Shown here piece after piece: positions 22,473-33,241 of a stretch of DNA of 64,000 bases. Every line of letters starts with the position of its first letter. Position 1 is the stretch's first letter. The translations under genes were made by a program, and so were the position numbers. Source of the stretch: Cladobotryum mycophilum (Eukaryota > Ascomycota > Sordariomycetes > Hypocreales > Hypocreaceae); contig CM071589.1 in NCBI GenBank assembly GCA_036429605.1, forward strand, positions 496,001-560,000, read 5' to 3'. The notes under the pieces are model-generated. The model ran no database searches. It saw only the letters and a program-made list of their open reading frames with translations, and was not told the origin of the DNA.

Positions 22473-24251
22473 CTTCTTCTTCTTCTTCTTCTTCTTCTTC
22501 TTCTTCTTCTTCTTCTTCTTTCTTTCTTTCTTTTTTACTTGTCTACTTTGGCTAACTGGTGATTCCTAGGATTGCCATAGCGTATAAAAGCCCTCGAGCT
22601 TTACAGTCCCCCGACCAATTCTACACCACCCTGCGAAATATCAAGACCCTCGAGACATACGCAATCACCTCGGAGCTCGTGCTGACACAAAATAAAAAGC
22701 AAATTCGGGTCGCAAAGAAACAAGCGATACTGCACATCCACGAGGCTCCAGAAGGTGTCACGATATATGTTCCCAGGGACTTGAAGCAGCAGGAGGTTTG
22801 CTTCAGCGGGAAGCTGGCGCGCCATTTGTACGAATGGATGATGGCTGATCCCGATCCCGATACAGATACTCCGGTTCAGCAGCAGACGGCGAAGAAACCG
22901 AAGCCTGCTGTTGTCAATGTCATCCAATGCATTCTTAGCGCCAAAACATTTGCCTTGGCTGATATTTTGGAACAACACGGTATCGGTTCAATAGAAGTTG
23001 CAGAGATTGAGCCTGAACGGGGTATTTATGACGATCATCCTACGACGGAGGCCGTCGCACCAGATACGGTTCCTGAATCATCCCAACCATCCGGATCCAA
23101 CCTCGAAAGACGAGATTCCATGGACAGTCTGTACACCGCACCAGAGACTCCCGTATCCGCCCTTCCCGGAACGCCATCACCAGTCCCCTCAAAGTCCACG
23201 GTTCAATCCCCACCGTCCGTTGGCCCCGCAGGAATCGCGAACCTGCCATTCATCATCCCAGGCCAAGGCCGTAACCAGCAATGGGGAGGAGTAGGAGGAG
23301 TAGGAGCATGGAATCAACCGATCAGCACCATGCCAGTCAGAGAAGACGGCTACGTTACGATACTGAAGAAAGTGGTAGACGTGGCTCGACGGGCCAGGTT
23401 TCCAGCTTCAGGTGCCGTTGGAATGGCACTGTCCCCCCGGGAGACGCTTTTTTGATGGCCCCAGAACTCGATTTCAGTCAATGGGAAGGTAATCAGCAGG
23501 AACGGGACATACGAGTTGGCGCTGCCGGAGAGCTATTTGTGAGTTACAGCGGAACCTTTGAAGTTGTGTTTAGACATTCTAACCAAAACTGTGTTGTAGG
23601 TCTTTGAGGTCTTGTCGCATATACAACCCACAGTCACAAGCAGACTTGAACTTCCAAACTGGTCGCGAGACAACTGGCAGAGCACCATTCGTAAATACGT
23701 CACATGCCATCCCGAATACACCGACATGAAGTCCTGGGATGGAGCCGAAATGGCAGATATCGTGTATCACGACTCTACAGGCGTGCTCACCCAGCTCTTC
23801 ACCCAGCTGGGCTACATCGGACAGTTTACCCTGGCCGGACCTACGCCCACATACCTCATCGAAGTCAAATCCACCACAGGACCACACAACACACCCTTTT
23901 TCGTTAGCAAATCCCAATACGAAAAGGTTAGTTCCATATATATACACACATGATTCCCACTATGGGTCCAAGACAATGTCAAGCTAACGAGGGACATAGA
24001 TGCACACCCACTCCGACGTGAAAATGGTCATCGGCGCGCCCAACCCGCTCAGAAACACAATCTATGTGATATTCCGCGTCTTCAACGTCGGCAAGAACGA
24101 CATGGGCTTCAAGATCTACGTCGACCCCATCATGTTGGGCTTCAGGGACGAGCTGTCGTTTGCGCCGGATTCGTGGACGGTGGTGGCGAATAGGGCGCCT
24201 GTTTCTGTGATGGAGGAAGTAGAGGAGCTGCGTGCCATGCATGACTGGTAA
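18500..24251 (+). CDS. Large GHKL-ATPase (sacsin/NO VEIN-like) protein with C-terminal DUF3883 domain
   Basis: Nine exons (18500-18660, 18723-19587, 19645-21359, 21410-21754, 21813-22427, 22570-23411, 23465-23538, 23600-23926, 24000-24251) join in frame to about 1731 residues. The N-terminus carries a GHKL/HSP90-type ATP-binding fold: ELLQNADDN (about residue 69), IECNEDGF, and GYIGEKGIGFKSVF (about 131). The C-terminus is DUF3883-like (NO VEIN C-terminal), related to PD-(D/E)XK nucleases: AGELFVFEVLSHI, AEMADIVYHD, then YLIEVKST. A Pro/Ser-rich linker (about 1370-1450) precedes it. The ATG follows CACC; an upstream in-frame Met exists at 18248 but lies in low-complexity leader sequence. Intron 23412-23464 has weak sites; without it the frame would break in a C run there. 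In plants NO VEIN acts in development; the fungal role is unknown. A surveillance or defence role is inference only. Confidence 0.82.
22443..22521 (+). repeat. (CTT)n microsatellite in an intron
   Basis: About 26 uninterrupted CTT units lie within intron 22428-22569 of the GHKL-ATPase gene, forming a long pyrimidine tract before the acceptor CCTAG at 22565-22569. Confidence 0.95.
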
Positions 24252-24790
24252 ATAAGTAGGGTTATAAAAAAATTCAAATTGTTTTTGACGTTTCGTGGCC
24301 TCCATCGTCGTGATATGGGGGCTCAGTGTAGAAGCGACGTAGAAGATGACGTGTGTTCTTCGTACCTGGGTAGAAGCGTCTATATCGGTAGTGACATACA
24401 CTATTCTTTACTGTTCAACCCAGGATAAAAAAACCCCTTCAACTGTCGTCAGGCAATAGTCACTGCTTGAGGTCAATCTGTGACTACACATAATCTGACT
24501 CTACCACTCAGCCAAACGAAACACGGAGCCTTCCAGATGATTACCAGTTCGAATAACCAAGCATAGCCGCAAAATATTCAAGGGCAAACCCTGCCCTATA
24601 GAGGAAACACTGACATTGTGACCCTATTCTACAGTCTACCGTCGCTGCAGCAAATGAAATCAGACTAGGCTGCATAATAAAACAAAACCCCCCGTAGGGA
24701 AACCCTTAAATGCCCATACCCGTAACACAATAACCCAATATCCGTATTCTGTATCATATATCCCAGGAAAATTAAATGCACATAAAATGT
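24252..24790. other. Convergent intergenic spacer
   Basis: 3' flanks of two convergent genes. No coding region or repeat seen. Confidence 0.5.
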
Positions 24791-26563
24791 CTATATCACA
24801 ATACCGCGCTCGCTCCATCCACCCTTGCCCTTCCAAACCCACAGCAGCAAAAAGGACGCGGCAATGACACTTAAACCTTCGGCCCAAAACGCAGAGGCAT
24901 AGCACTGCCTGCCGTAGCAAAATGCGTCATGTGTCTCACTGCCGTCGGGTCGCTTGTAGTGCTTCGTCCCCGCCTCGTACACAGCCGAGTAGATCAGGCC
25001 CCAGAATGTGGAGCCTACAGCGGGCAACATGGCGATGATGCCGTAATTTGTGGCAAAATTCTCGACGCCCCAGATGATGGTGACGATCAGTGGCGTTAAA
25101 CTGAACAAGGCGCCGTATCCGGCACCAACAAGGCCAGAGACGACCCAGAACCGCTCAGCGTGGCCCTGAGCCGCCCCAGACGCGAGGAAAAGAAGACCAA
25201 TGGTGAGAAGAACGGCAAAGAAGAGAAGGAATGCCACGCGGGAAATGGTGAAGCGCTTAAGCGGTGAGGATGGGCGCTGGGTGGCCTGGACAGTCGAAGT
25301 GTGTGGAGAGGGAGCGATAATATCAGTCAAGCTACCGATCAAAAGTCGGGATAGGGTACTTGTAATGGCAAAGATGGAGACGTGGGTAGCGGCCGATGTC
25401 TTGTTGCTGGCCCCTTCTGTTACCGGAGGAGTCAGCGTGCCAATGACGGTACCCAGATTATTGACAAAAGCCTCGCCGGGACCAATCATCAAGAAAAAGG
25501 CCAGTGCGAATGGCCACATGGTGCGATCAGTCAGGAAGCGTCGCGTCTCGGCGTTGAGCACGTAGTTCTTCTTGTATCTAGCATTTTCATCCTCTTCCTC
25601 GGCTTCCTCTTCTGCAGTCGGAACGGTTCCATATCGAACTTCGGAGCGGTTCATAAGGGAGCTTCCATCCAAGAGACCGCTCTGTTCCAGCTCCTCGATC
25701 GCATCCTCGATCAAATCTTGCTCGTCAACAACCTTGAGAACAAATGTTCCAATAATGCCGATGACGAACAGTAGGGCGGCTAGAAAGACAAAGAAGAGAA
25801 AGACGTCAACGTCCTTTGTTCCATCGGGGTTCGTCTCGTAGAGAACTCGGCTGCCAACCTGGCTCAGCCACATTCCACTGAGACCAAAGCCAGTAATGGG
25901 CATAGCCAGCGCCAACCCTCTGAAGCTACCCTTACCAAAGTTCTTGGCGCAGGTGGACAGCGAGGCAATGTACATGGCACAGCTTCCCGCACCAATCATG
26001 GCAAAGGCAAAGACCATGAGCGGATACGACCACTGGCTCTCCTCCTCCTCAGGTAACCGCAACACATTGTATTCGTAGTCGAGCTTCCTGTAGATGCCGG
26101 CCGCGAGTCCGTATCCGCCAGCGAACAGGAACGAAGACAGGAACGACATGGGGGGCACGCCTATCCGATCGCACACGAGGCCCATGGCGGAGACGGGCAA
26201 GTACAAGGCCACGGAGCTGCTAATGGCGACCCCATTGACCTGAAACTGCGTATATCGTAGTCGCGACTGGAACTTGGGAGCGTAGAGCGAAAAGGTGGCA
26301 ATGGAGCCCGCGCACAGAGCCGCGATGGTGGCGAAGATGAGGGACACGATGCGGACAATCTGCTTGTTTCTCAACAGTCTCCGGCGGCGGGCCGGATCAG
26401 ATCCCGTAGAGGACTCATCGTCGTGGCCGTCGCGGCTCGAGAGGTAGGAAGATCGATCATCGTCATCGTCGTCGACGGGAGGCTTGTGCTGGATGAGGGA
26501 TCGCGACTCTTCCGATGATGACGCTGGCGGTGGTGACGCCGCGGCAGCCGAAGTCGGCGGCAT
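24791..26563 (-). CDS. mch1: MFS transporter, MCH1-like
   Basis: A single exon encodes 590 residues. A Ser/Asp-rich N-terminal tail of about 75 residues (SSEESRSL, DDDDDRSSYLSSRDG) is cytosolic-like. Twelve hydrophobic segments follow in two groups, split by a long acidic loop (VVDEQDLIEDAIEELEQSG through EEEAEEEDENARYKKN). Segments such as ALCAGSIATFSLYAPKFQ, GLVCDRIGVPPMSFLSS and AGYGALFSLTPLIVTIIWG are characteristic of the fungal MCH1/nodulin-like MFS group, named for monocarboxylate transporter homology but with no proven monocarboxylate transport in yeast. It probably sits in an internal or plasma membrane; the substrate is unknown. The start is the first ATG of the frame (26563). No lesion seen. 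Confidence 0.85.
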   Translation of the reverse strand: MPPTSAAAASPPPASSSEESRSLIQHKPPVDDDDDDRSSYLSSRDGHDDESSTGSDPARRRRLLRNKQIVRIVSLIFATIAALCAGSIATFSLYAPKFQSRLRYTQFQVNGVAISSSVALYLPVSAMGLVCDRIGVPPMSFLSSFLFAGGYGLAAGIYRKLDYEYNVLRLPEEEESQWSYPLMVFAFAMIGAGSCAMYIASLSTCAKNFGKGSFRGLALAMPITGFGLSGMWLSQVGSRVLYETNPDGTKDVDVFLFFVFLAALLFVIGIIGTFVLKVVDEQDLIEDAIEELEQSGLLDGSSLMNRSEVRYGTVPTAEEEAEEEDENARYKKNYVLNAETRRFLTDRTMWPFALAFFLMIGPGEAFVNNLGTVIGTLTPPVTEGASNKTSAATHVSIFAITSTLSRLLIGSLTDIIAPSPHTSTVQATQRPSSPLKRFTISRVAFLLFFAVLLTIGLLFLASGAAQGHAERFWVVSGLVGAGYGALFSLTPLIVTIIWGVENFATNYGIIAMLPAVGSTFWGLIYSAVYEAGTKHYKRPDGSETHDAFCYGRQCYASAFWAEGLSVIAASFLLLWVWKGKGGWSERGIVI

Positions 26564-26927
26564 GGTTGGTGGGGAGAAGGAATAGTAGACCGCGACCGCT
26601 AAAAAAATAGAAAAGTTGGGCTATTGGCGGTCGCGCAATGTATCGATCCTTTTTGCTAGCAAGGCAGCAAAATGTAGGTAATGAAGGCGATTAACGCGGC
26701 AGCATAGTCACAAGACTGAAGTGATGATGTTTCAAGTAGAAGAGAAAAGAGTAAAAGAAAAGAGTTAAAGAAACAGGCAGAGACAGATGGTTTGAGTTGA
26801 AGAAGGAAGAACAAGAGGCAGGAAGCAGGGAAATTAAAGACGCTGACCATGAGAGACAAATGACCAACCGAAAAGAACCGGGCGAGACGGATTATCAAGT
26901 CATAAGCCAACCCTTTGGCGTCACCGC

Positions 26928-26968
26928 CCATCCATCCATCCATCCCATCCCATCCCATCCCATCCCAT
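26928..26968 (+). repeat. CATC/CATCC short tandem repeat
   Basis: CATC units pass into CATCC units over about 41 bp. Confidence 0.85.
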
Positions 26969-27893
26969 TCCCCCGTTCAACCAACCCGCGTGAATGAAAC
27001 CCTTTCCCCCCTCCATACCAATGCCAATGTCAATGCTAATAATGCCTGCCCATGAAGATGCGGAAGCCAACGGGACGATGCACTAGTTTAGGAGAAATAA
27101 GCCTTGCTCGAGTCCGTGTGATCAAGCGGCTGTTACTTTGTTGTCTTATACTGTATGCACCAACTCTGCTCTGCTCTGCACTAATGTGGTAATTAATGGA
27201 TGCAGCATCATCATCGATCCATCCATGGATATTCAATGTTCAATTCAAGGCTGCAATACGTAGGGGGCAAAGAGAGGGAGGCCCTGAGTGCATGTGTCAG
27301 ATGTCAGTGACACACACTGCATTGCCAATCAGGGCCCTCTCATCCCAACCATGCATACCAAGGCAAAAAACGTCACCGATTGCCCCCTCCTTTCCCCCAG
27401 GTGGGCACAGGGTTTTGCCCAGGGCTCTTCCAGGGCTTACCACACACAGCTGTCAACTGTCTGTCCCATCAAACGGAACCTTGAACCCCCCCCCAGGTTA
27501 GAGTGGAGTAGGCGGACATCCATCATGTGGCCACGGCCCGGAGAGACCCAGTCCTTTGAGAGGAAGGGGGAGGCACTTTTGGGGGGGCCTGGGCATCCAT
27601 TGTTTAGGTAACATTTTAGCGGTAAATGGATTCCCCCACGGGGCCAGTGCCAGTGCCAGCGTGAACCTAAAGAATTGGATACCTTGCACCTCCAATTTTA
27701 TGCACTCCAGTTCTTTTGTCTCCTCGTCTCGTCTCCTCGTCTCGTCTCCCTAACAAAATGGATCCCATCCATGGATCCATTCATTAATACCCGACCGGCT
27801 GCACAGTAAGAGAAAACCACTCATACAAAGCGAAAAAGTAATCAGCCACTTGAAACATGACACTGAATCAGGTTTCCCATCCCATTCACATCA

Positions 27894-27927
27894 CATGTCC
27901 ATGTCCATGTCCATGTCCATGGCCATG
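27894..27927 (+). repeat. CATGTC hexamer tandem repeat
   Basis: Four to five copies of CATGTC, the last altered to CATGGC. Confidence 0.85.
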
Positions 27928-28343
27928 TTTGTGCCTTGTACAAGTATTTGTGTTTCGTGTTTGTGCTCATCATTACGCTTTCATTACATTAATATCGTGC
28001 TACACATTTCTTTTGTTTCCCCCCAAGATCATCATCAAATCGAGATCTGCCCTTATCAATATCCCGGACGCTTTTCTCCCCTCCCTTTCCCCATGGGGAG
28101 ACAGACACAGACCCCCAAAAAACAATCCAACCCTCCCTTGACTTTTTGGACAACTAACACCTTTGCCCTAACACTTTGACCGACCAACGATCCCGTCCCA
28201 TTAGAAACAAAAACTCCATCCCATCCACTCCATCACCCCGTGCATCATGCATCTGCATTGCATCCCACCCTTTTTCCCCCGCAAAATTACCAAACTTAAT
28301 CGAAAAAGAAACAAAGAAAAAAGAAAAAATAAAGAAAACTCCC

Positions 28344-30259
28344 TCAAACAGCCCTCAAACTCGTCACCGTCCTGCAGTCCCACAGGCTAGGCAAACGCGG
28401 CGGCTCCAACCTCTCCCCCGCCACCGGCCAAGGCGGGTTCCGCGAAGAGTCAGAGGCGACCTGTCCCGGTAGGTCCACCTCCTGATTCCACGAGCACACC
28501 AAGTACCCCTGCCCCGTCGTGATGATGAGAAAGTCCTCGTCGGCAAAGACGCGCCTCCCGAATCCAATCTCGAGCATGTACTTGCAAATGTCTACCCTCT
28601 GCCACCTCGCCAGGTTGTCGATTCCGTTGCTCCGCTGGCCAGTGTCCTCGCCCTCGATGTGACTGGCGTCCAGCCACTGCATGCTGTAGGGGTACTGCCG
28701 ACCAATGAGGTACTCGTCAAACCACGTAATAATGAGCTGATCGTCCCACGCCCGAATGTCAAAGTTTTTCACCTGCGGAGGGTACGGCCTCCTTTGGGAC
28801 TGGTACTCGTACTTGACAAACGACTCGGTCAGGACGTTGAAGCCAATGGAGATCCATTCCACTTCCTTTTGCTCGCTTTCCGTCTGCATGGATCCTTCTT
28901 CGTAGAGCACGTATTGGGCGATCCCCACCGAGTAGAGGCCGTAGGCGTTCATCTTTTGGCAGCTGAGCGTGAAGCGCATCGCCGGACACGAGTGCCGACT
29001 GTGAGGGTCGCGTTGGTACCTCGGGTGAGAGAGAGACGTTTCAAATCGTTTGATGGGTTGACCGTCTTCATACTTGACCACAACAACCGTGTTAATTCGG
29101 GGGTCTAACACACACACATACACTCAGTTAGCCATGCATAAAAATTGAAGCACAAGCACAACGAATCTCATCACTTACCAGGCGGCGCAACCCAATTCAA
29201 CCACACCACATACATGACATCCGTCTCGGTTGGATGGAAAAGCACTCCCGGCACGCCACCAAGGTCCTTTTCCCAGCCCATTGGCCGGTGATGCAGCTCG
29301 TCGTCGTCAATCTTCAACTCAATCGCCTTGTCGCCCCAGCTCCACGCAATGACATGCCCTTGCTTGGTCACAAAGGCGGCCGTATCGCCCTGTGCGTAGC
29401 ATCTAGCAAACTTGCCCGGTAGGGAAATGCGCTTCGATTCCAAGAGGTCAAGATGGAAGACTTGTCTTTTTTCATCGTGTCAGTAACATGCGCACAGTAC
29501 TTTAAAAAAAAATTGAGGGGAGGGGGAGGGGGTACATTGCTTGGCCATTGTCCATCATGTGCGGACTCGAAAACGGGGGCATGCTCGATGCCAACACCAC
29601 CAGACTCTCGGTAATGGATTGGAGCTGCAGAGGTCGGCCGGATATGTAGTCAATCCCAAAACTGAACCTCTGCCGCTGTCGGGTTCGCAAATCGTCGACA
29701 ATCACGTAGCAATTGCCCGGCTGCCACGCAACCTTGCCATTCTCGTAGCACACCGTCAACGGCGAGTAGCCAAAATCAATCTGCCTCAGGTCCTCCAGCA
29801 ATTCCACCGTAGGTCGCTGCCTGTTCCTAAAATAATCAGAACTCCACCCCACGTCCCACGAGATGAAGGCCCTCGTGCTGCATCGCATCAGATGCCTCCT
29901 CAGGTACCGCTTGGTCGCCGCCAAGAACAGATCATGTCGATCAGGCACATCCCCACCGTACAACTCCAACAGGCCGGGGAAAAACCGCCGGCACAGCGCC
30001 GTTGCAACGGCTCCCTGGGTCCACGTCTCGCGCCATGATCGGCACACCAGGTAGCAGTTGAGAACGTCCTCGAGCCTGAGGTGCGGCACAATGTAGGAAA
30101 ACACCTCGGGCGGCAGCTCGCTCAGGCCCGCGAAGCCGTCAATTGAGACTTTGCCGTCACGGAACTGGCCACGTATGTAGAGCAAGTCCCAGGCGGTGAG
30201 GTTGGCGAGAAAACTGTCGATGGATTCCCTTCTTTGGTAGTTTGTTGATGGCTGTTGCA

Positions 30260-30291
<32 letters not shown>

Positions 30292-30404
30292 GAATGTTGT
30301 TGCCTGGGTGCATTGGACGGCTTCATAGCATCAGAAGCGGCGGCGAGAGTAGTGGTAGCGGAAGCAGCAGCATCTTCATTCTCCGCATTCGATTGAGGGC
30401 TCAT
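28344..30404 (-). CDS. F-box domain protein with poly-Gln tract
   Basis: Likely substrate adaptor of an SCF ubiquitin ligase. Exons 30404-29536, 29465-29179 and 29104-28344 join in frame to 638 residues; both introns are GT-AG and about 70 nt. A Gln tract of about 10-14 residues (residues 35-51) lies in a disordered N-terminus. The F-box follows at about 93-135 (GLSELPPEVFSYIVPHL, VLNCYLVCRSWRETW). The long C-terminal part has repeated Trp and Gly motifs (FVTKQGHVIAWSWGDK, LIITTGQGYLVCSW) that could form a beta-propeller, but no family was recognised. The open frame continues upstream to 31004; I chose the ATG at 30404 because the preceding part looks like leader sequence. The Gln tract is encoded by alternating CAA/CAG. 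Confidence 0.8.
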
Positions 30405-31679
30405 GTGAAGATAAAAAGGGGGGTAAAAAAGATAAAAGATAAAAATAGTAAAAAATAAAAATATAAAAATAAGGCGAGTGAAATTCAAGCTACCACCAAA
30501 AAGAAAAAAGTGCAAAGAAACCAGAAGTGCTTGCAACCGTAAAGGGGAATTGAAGGTGTGATGACTCCGCAGTCGGATCAGCAGGATGGGCTGGTGCGGG
30601 TGGAACAACAGGAGAAGAAAGGAGACAAGACTTGTGGCTTCTTTGTGCTTCCAAACGTTCCGATCCAGAATCTCTTCTTCTTTTTCTAAAAACAAAATAA
30701 AGTTTTGGCGAAGAGAGTTTCGATAGCCGTTCAATTCCTCCAAAGTTAAGTACGTTCCAGGTTGTTGTGTTGTGTGTGGAATGGCAAAACCGATGGGGAT
30801 TCTAGAACAGTGGCGTCCCCCGTGATTTGGTCCTGGACTTGTCTCTCGCTCTCTGTTCAATGGATGCTTCAGGTCACTGTCGTTTTCAGCCTCAGGGCTG
30901 ATGATCACGTGGAGGATAGGCTGAGAGAGCGCTGGAGAAGGTGCTGAAAGAGCTGGAGAGTTGCTGCTGGTTCCTCTGATAAGGCTGCAGTGCAAGCACC
31001 TCAAGCACCGAGTCAGAGAGACGATATGAAGAGATCAACACTTGATCGAGCCTGTAGATCCTCCTCTTTAGGGGAGTAAAAAATAGCAAAGAACTTGGAT
31101 GGTTTATCAATGGATCTAAATCTCAAGGATGGATGGGGAGGGAAAAAACAGAAGCCCGCCAGCCGCTGGCCCGCCCCAAGTTCACGCGCCCTATAAGCTC
31201 CAGGGCTCCAGGGCTCCACCACTGAAAGCTTTAGCTACCATCCCTGTTTCGGCTACGCACCAGGTGGACTCCTCCAACGTGTCTAAACCCAGGTTATCAA
31301 TCACCCTCTGCATAAACTAGAGATCCCCCCCCCCCGATATTTCCAACGTCGGCACATACCGATCATCCCGCATGATTAATAAGAAAGACGTTATTTGAAT
31401 GCTAATTTTGACTCTGACTTCACAAATACGATATCAAAAGATCATTTGTCAACGGCTAAATTCCTTCCGAGCGATGCTGGTACTCCATCCCAGCAGCCAC
31501 CTCCAATAGTGAGATCCTTGAGATGCATCCAGGCCTTTAGGGTAGCCCTAACCCATCACCAAACCCACCCATGCCTCGATACCCCCACATCATGTCAAAC
31601 GACGCCCTAGGCAAAACAAACAGCTCGATATACTATACGGAAATATCGCTCGTTTCCACAATATAAGCAACCGACGTCA
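30405..31679. other. Intergenic with 5' leader of the F-box gene
   Basis: A/T-rich and pyrimidine-rich leader next to 30404, and a run of 11 C at 31325-31335. No gene recognised. Confidence 0.5.
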
Positions 31680-32987
31680 TTAGAAATCTATGGCAATATC
31701 GCCCTGCGAAATGTAATCCTCCATTTCCGCCCACCAACCCTTGATTCCCTTTACGTCCAGCCACTTCATACCCAGCGGGTCCTCGAACCACCACTGCTGC
31801 CCATTTGCCTTTTTCGCATCGCTCGCATACTTCTTCAAGCTCCCGCCATCAAAGCGGTGATTCTTAACCCCCGTCAGCAGCACCGCGCTGCCGACTTTGG
31901 GGTTGAAGCCTTCGGGGTCGAGGAAGACGGTGAGGTGCACGTGCTTGGATGTCGAAGGGTCTGCGATCCGTGCTGTGCGCTGCTTTCCGGGTGGGAGGTG
32001 GGATGGCTCGACATCTGAGAGGGAGACGACGATGGCGAGCACGTTGACGGACCAGTTTTGTGCATAGGGTAGGTGGGGAATGGACCTCAAGGTGGTAAGC
32101 TTGAGCGGTACTTGGTGGTTATGCCAGTCTTGTGGCAGGGCGACGGGTTGTTGTGATTTGCTCGTCGCTTCCTCTGCTTCTTCTGCCCTTGTGCCTGGAG
32201 TGGGAGTCGAAGGCCTCTCCTTTGTGGGTGTCTGCCTCTTTGTGGTTTCCTTCTTCGGAGTCGGCTTCTTTGGCGTTGATTTTTGGGATGGAAATGTGAA
32301 TGCTTTGTAGGAGTCAAAAGCGTCCCCCATGTCGCCATCGTCCTCTACATCCTCTACTTGGGGGCTTCGGTACTTTGGCTTCGGCGTTTGAGGGCTGCTG
32401 ATGGTCATGTCCCTTAGCTTGATGGGGGTGTCTTCCATCGTGTGCTTCTGGCTCTTCTGTGGGGTTTGTGGCGGCTTCATTTCACCCCGGCTCTTCCTTT
32501 CATCCTCATTCATATCGATGGGCTGGTGCTGCTCGGGTGGTCTCTCGACACCTTTGCCTTTTTGCTCACGCCTCCACATCGCAACGTAGGTCTCATTCCA
32601 CCCAATGATCTCCAGATCGTTCACAATCAGGTACACCATGCCCCTCTTCCCCTGAGATTCGTCGTTATGCTCTGAGGGGTCCTCAAATCGCATCACAAAG
32701 TCGTCGACTCGCACGTAGCACCCCACGTATACATCCTCGCGCTCGACCAAGTCAAACAGGTCACTGTGCAAAATGGCCTGCACACAGAGCTCTCCATCTC
32801 CGAGAACTAGCCTGATTGCCTGTACGTCTTCTGACTCGGGTATTGGGATAATGTCCAAGCCTTCAACAATAAAGACTGAGCCCGGGATGCAGCGGCGTGT
32901 TGTGAGCATGCGTCTGATGAGGGGCACGAGTGTGAACGGATCCTCCCTAGACAGTGGCGTTATGGCGGTAGGATCAAGTGTAGCCAT
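31680..32987 (-). CDS. OB-fold-like (nucleic acid-binding?) hypothetical protein
   Basis: A single exon of 435 residues. The N-terminal half (VPLIRRMLTTRRCIPGSVFI, VQAIRLVLGDGELCVQAIL, VYVGCYVRVDDFVMRF) and the C-terminal half (HVHLTVFLDPEGFNPKVGSA, VLLTGVKNHRFDGGSLKKY) look like two OB-fold beta-barrels, separated by a charged, disordered Lys/Pro/Thr-rich linker (STPKKPTPKKETTKRQTPTK). This arrangement fits a single-strand DNA or RNA binder, but the family was not identified and the fold is inference. The first true ATG is 32987; the longer frame begins with a TTG codon. It is divergent from the HAL2-like gene with a 254-bp shared upstream region. Confidence 0.6.
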   Translation of the reverse strand: MATLDPTAITPLSREDPFTLVPLIRRMLTTRRCIPGSVFIVEGLDIIPIPESEDVQAIRLVLGDGELCVQAILHSDLFDLVEREDVYVGCYVRVDDFVMRFEDPSEHNDESQGKRGMVYLIVNDLEIIGWNETYVAMWRREQKGKGVERPPEQHQPIDMNEDERKSRGEMKPPQTPQKSQKHTMEDTPIKLRDMTISSPQTPKPKYRSPQVEDVEDDGDMGDAFDSYKAFTFPSQKSTPKKPTPKKETTKRQTPTKERPSTPTPGTRAEEAEEATSKSQQPVALPQDWHNHQVPLKLTTLRSIPHLPYAQNWSVNVLAIVVSLSDVEPSHLPPGKQRTARIADPSTSKHVHLTVFLDPEGFNPKVGSAVLLTGVKNHRFDGGSLKKYASDAKKANGQQWWFEDPLGMKWLDVKGIKGWWAEMEDYISQGDIAIDF

Positions 32988-33241
32988 CGTTTCGTCGGGC
33001 ACGATTGTATGAGCATTTTGTGCGATAAACTGCTGCAAGTGTTGGTAACCAACTGGTGGATGTCATCCACTTTGGGTAATAATGCCCGTCGTGATTCGTG
33101 AATCTGCCTTGAGAGTTGATGATGTGGGCTGAGATTTCGGCATATGCAGTTATCGGGTTTCGTCCCAATCGGGGTCCTCCGCTTGTGTCTGCCAGAAGTA
33201 ACACGCACCTCCACCACATGAGCAACACCAACGTTTGAATC
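32988..33241. promoter_or_regulatory. Shared divergent promoter region
   Basis: Only 254 bp separate the start codons of the OB-fold-like gene (minus) and the HAL2-like gene (plus), so both promoters and leaders must lie here or overlap. No specific element was identified. Confidence 0.5.

Larger units (their letters stand above)
26564..28343. other. Intergenic, low-complexity, no gene seen
   Basis: 1.8 kb upstream of the transporter gene and downstream of the F-box gene. It holds short tandem repeats (listed separately), C/T-rich stretches and many ATCCAT words. No open frame resembles a protein family. Confidence 0.5.

Noticed and set aside
30255..30294. CRISPR-like or regulatory repeat
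   Set aside because: It is the CAA/CAG run encoding the Gln tract of the F-box protein. No CRISPR array exists in the window.
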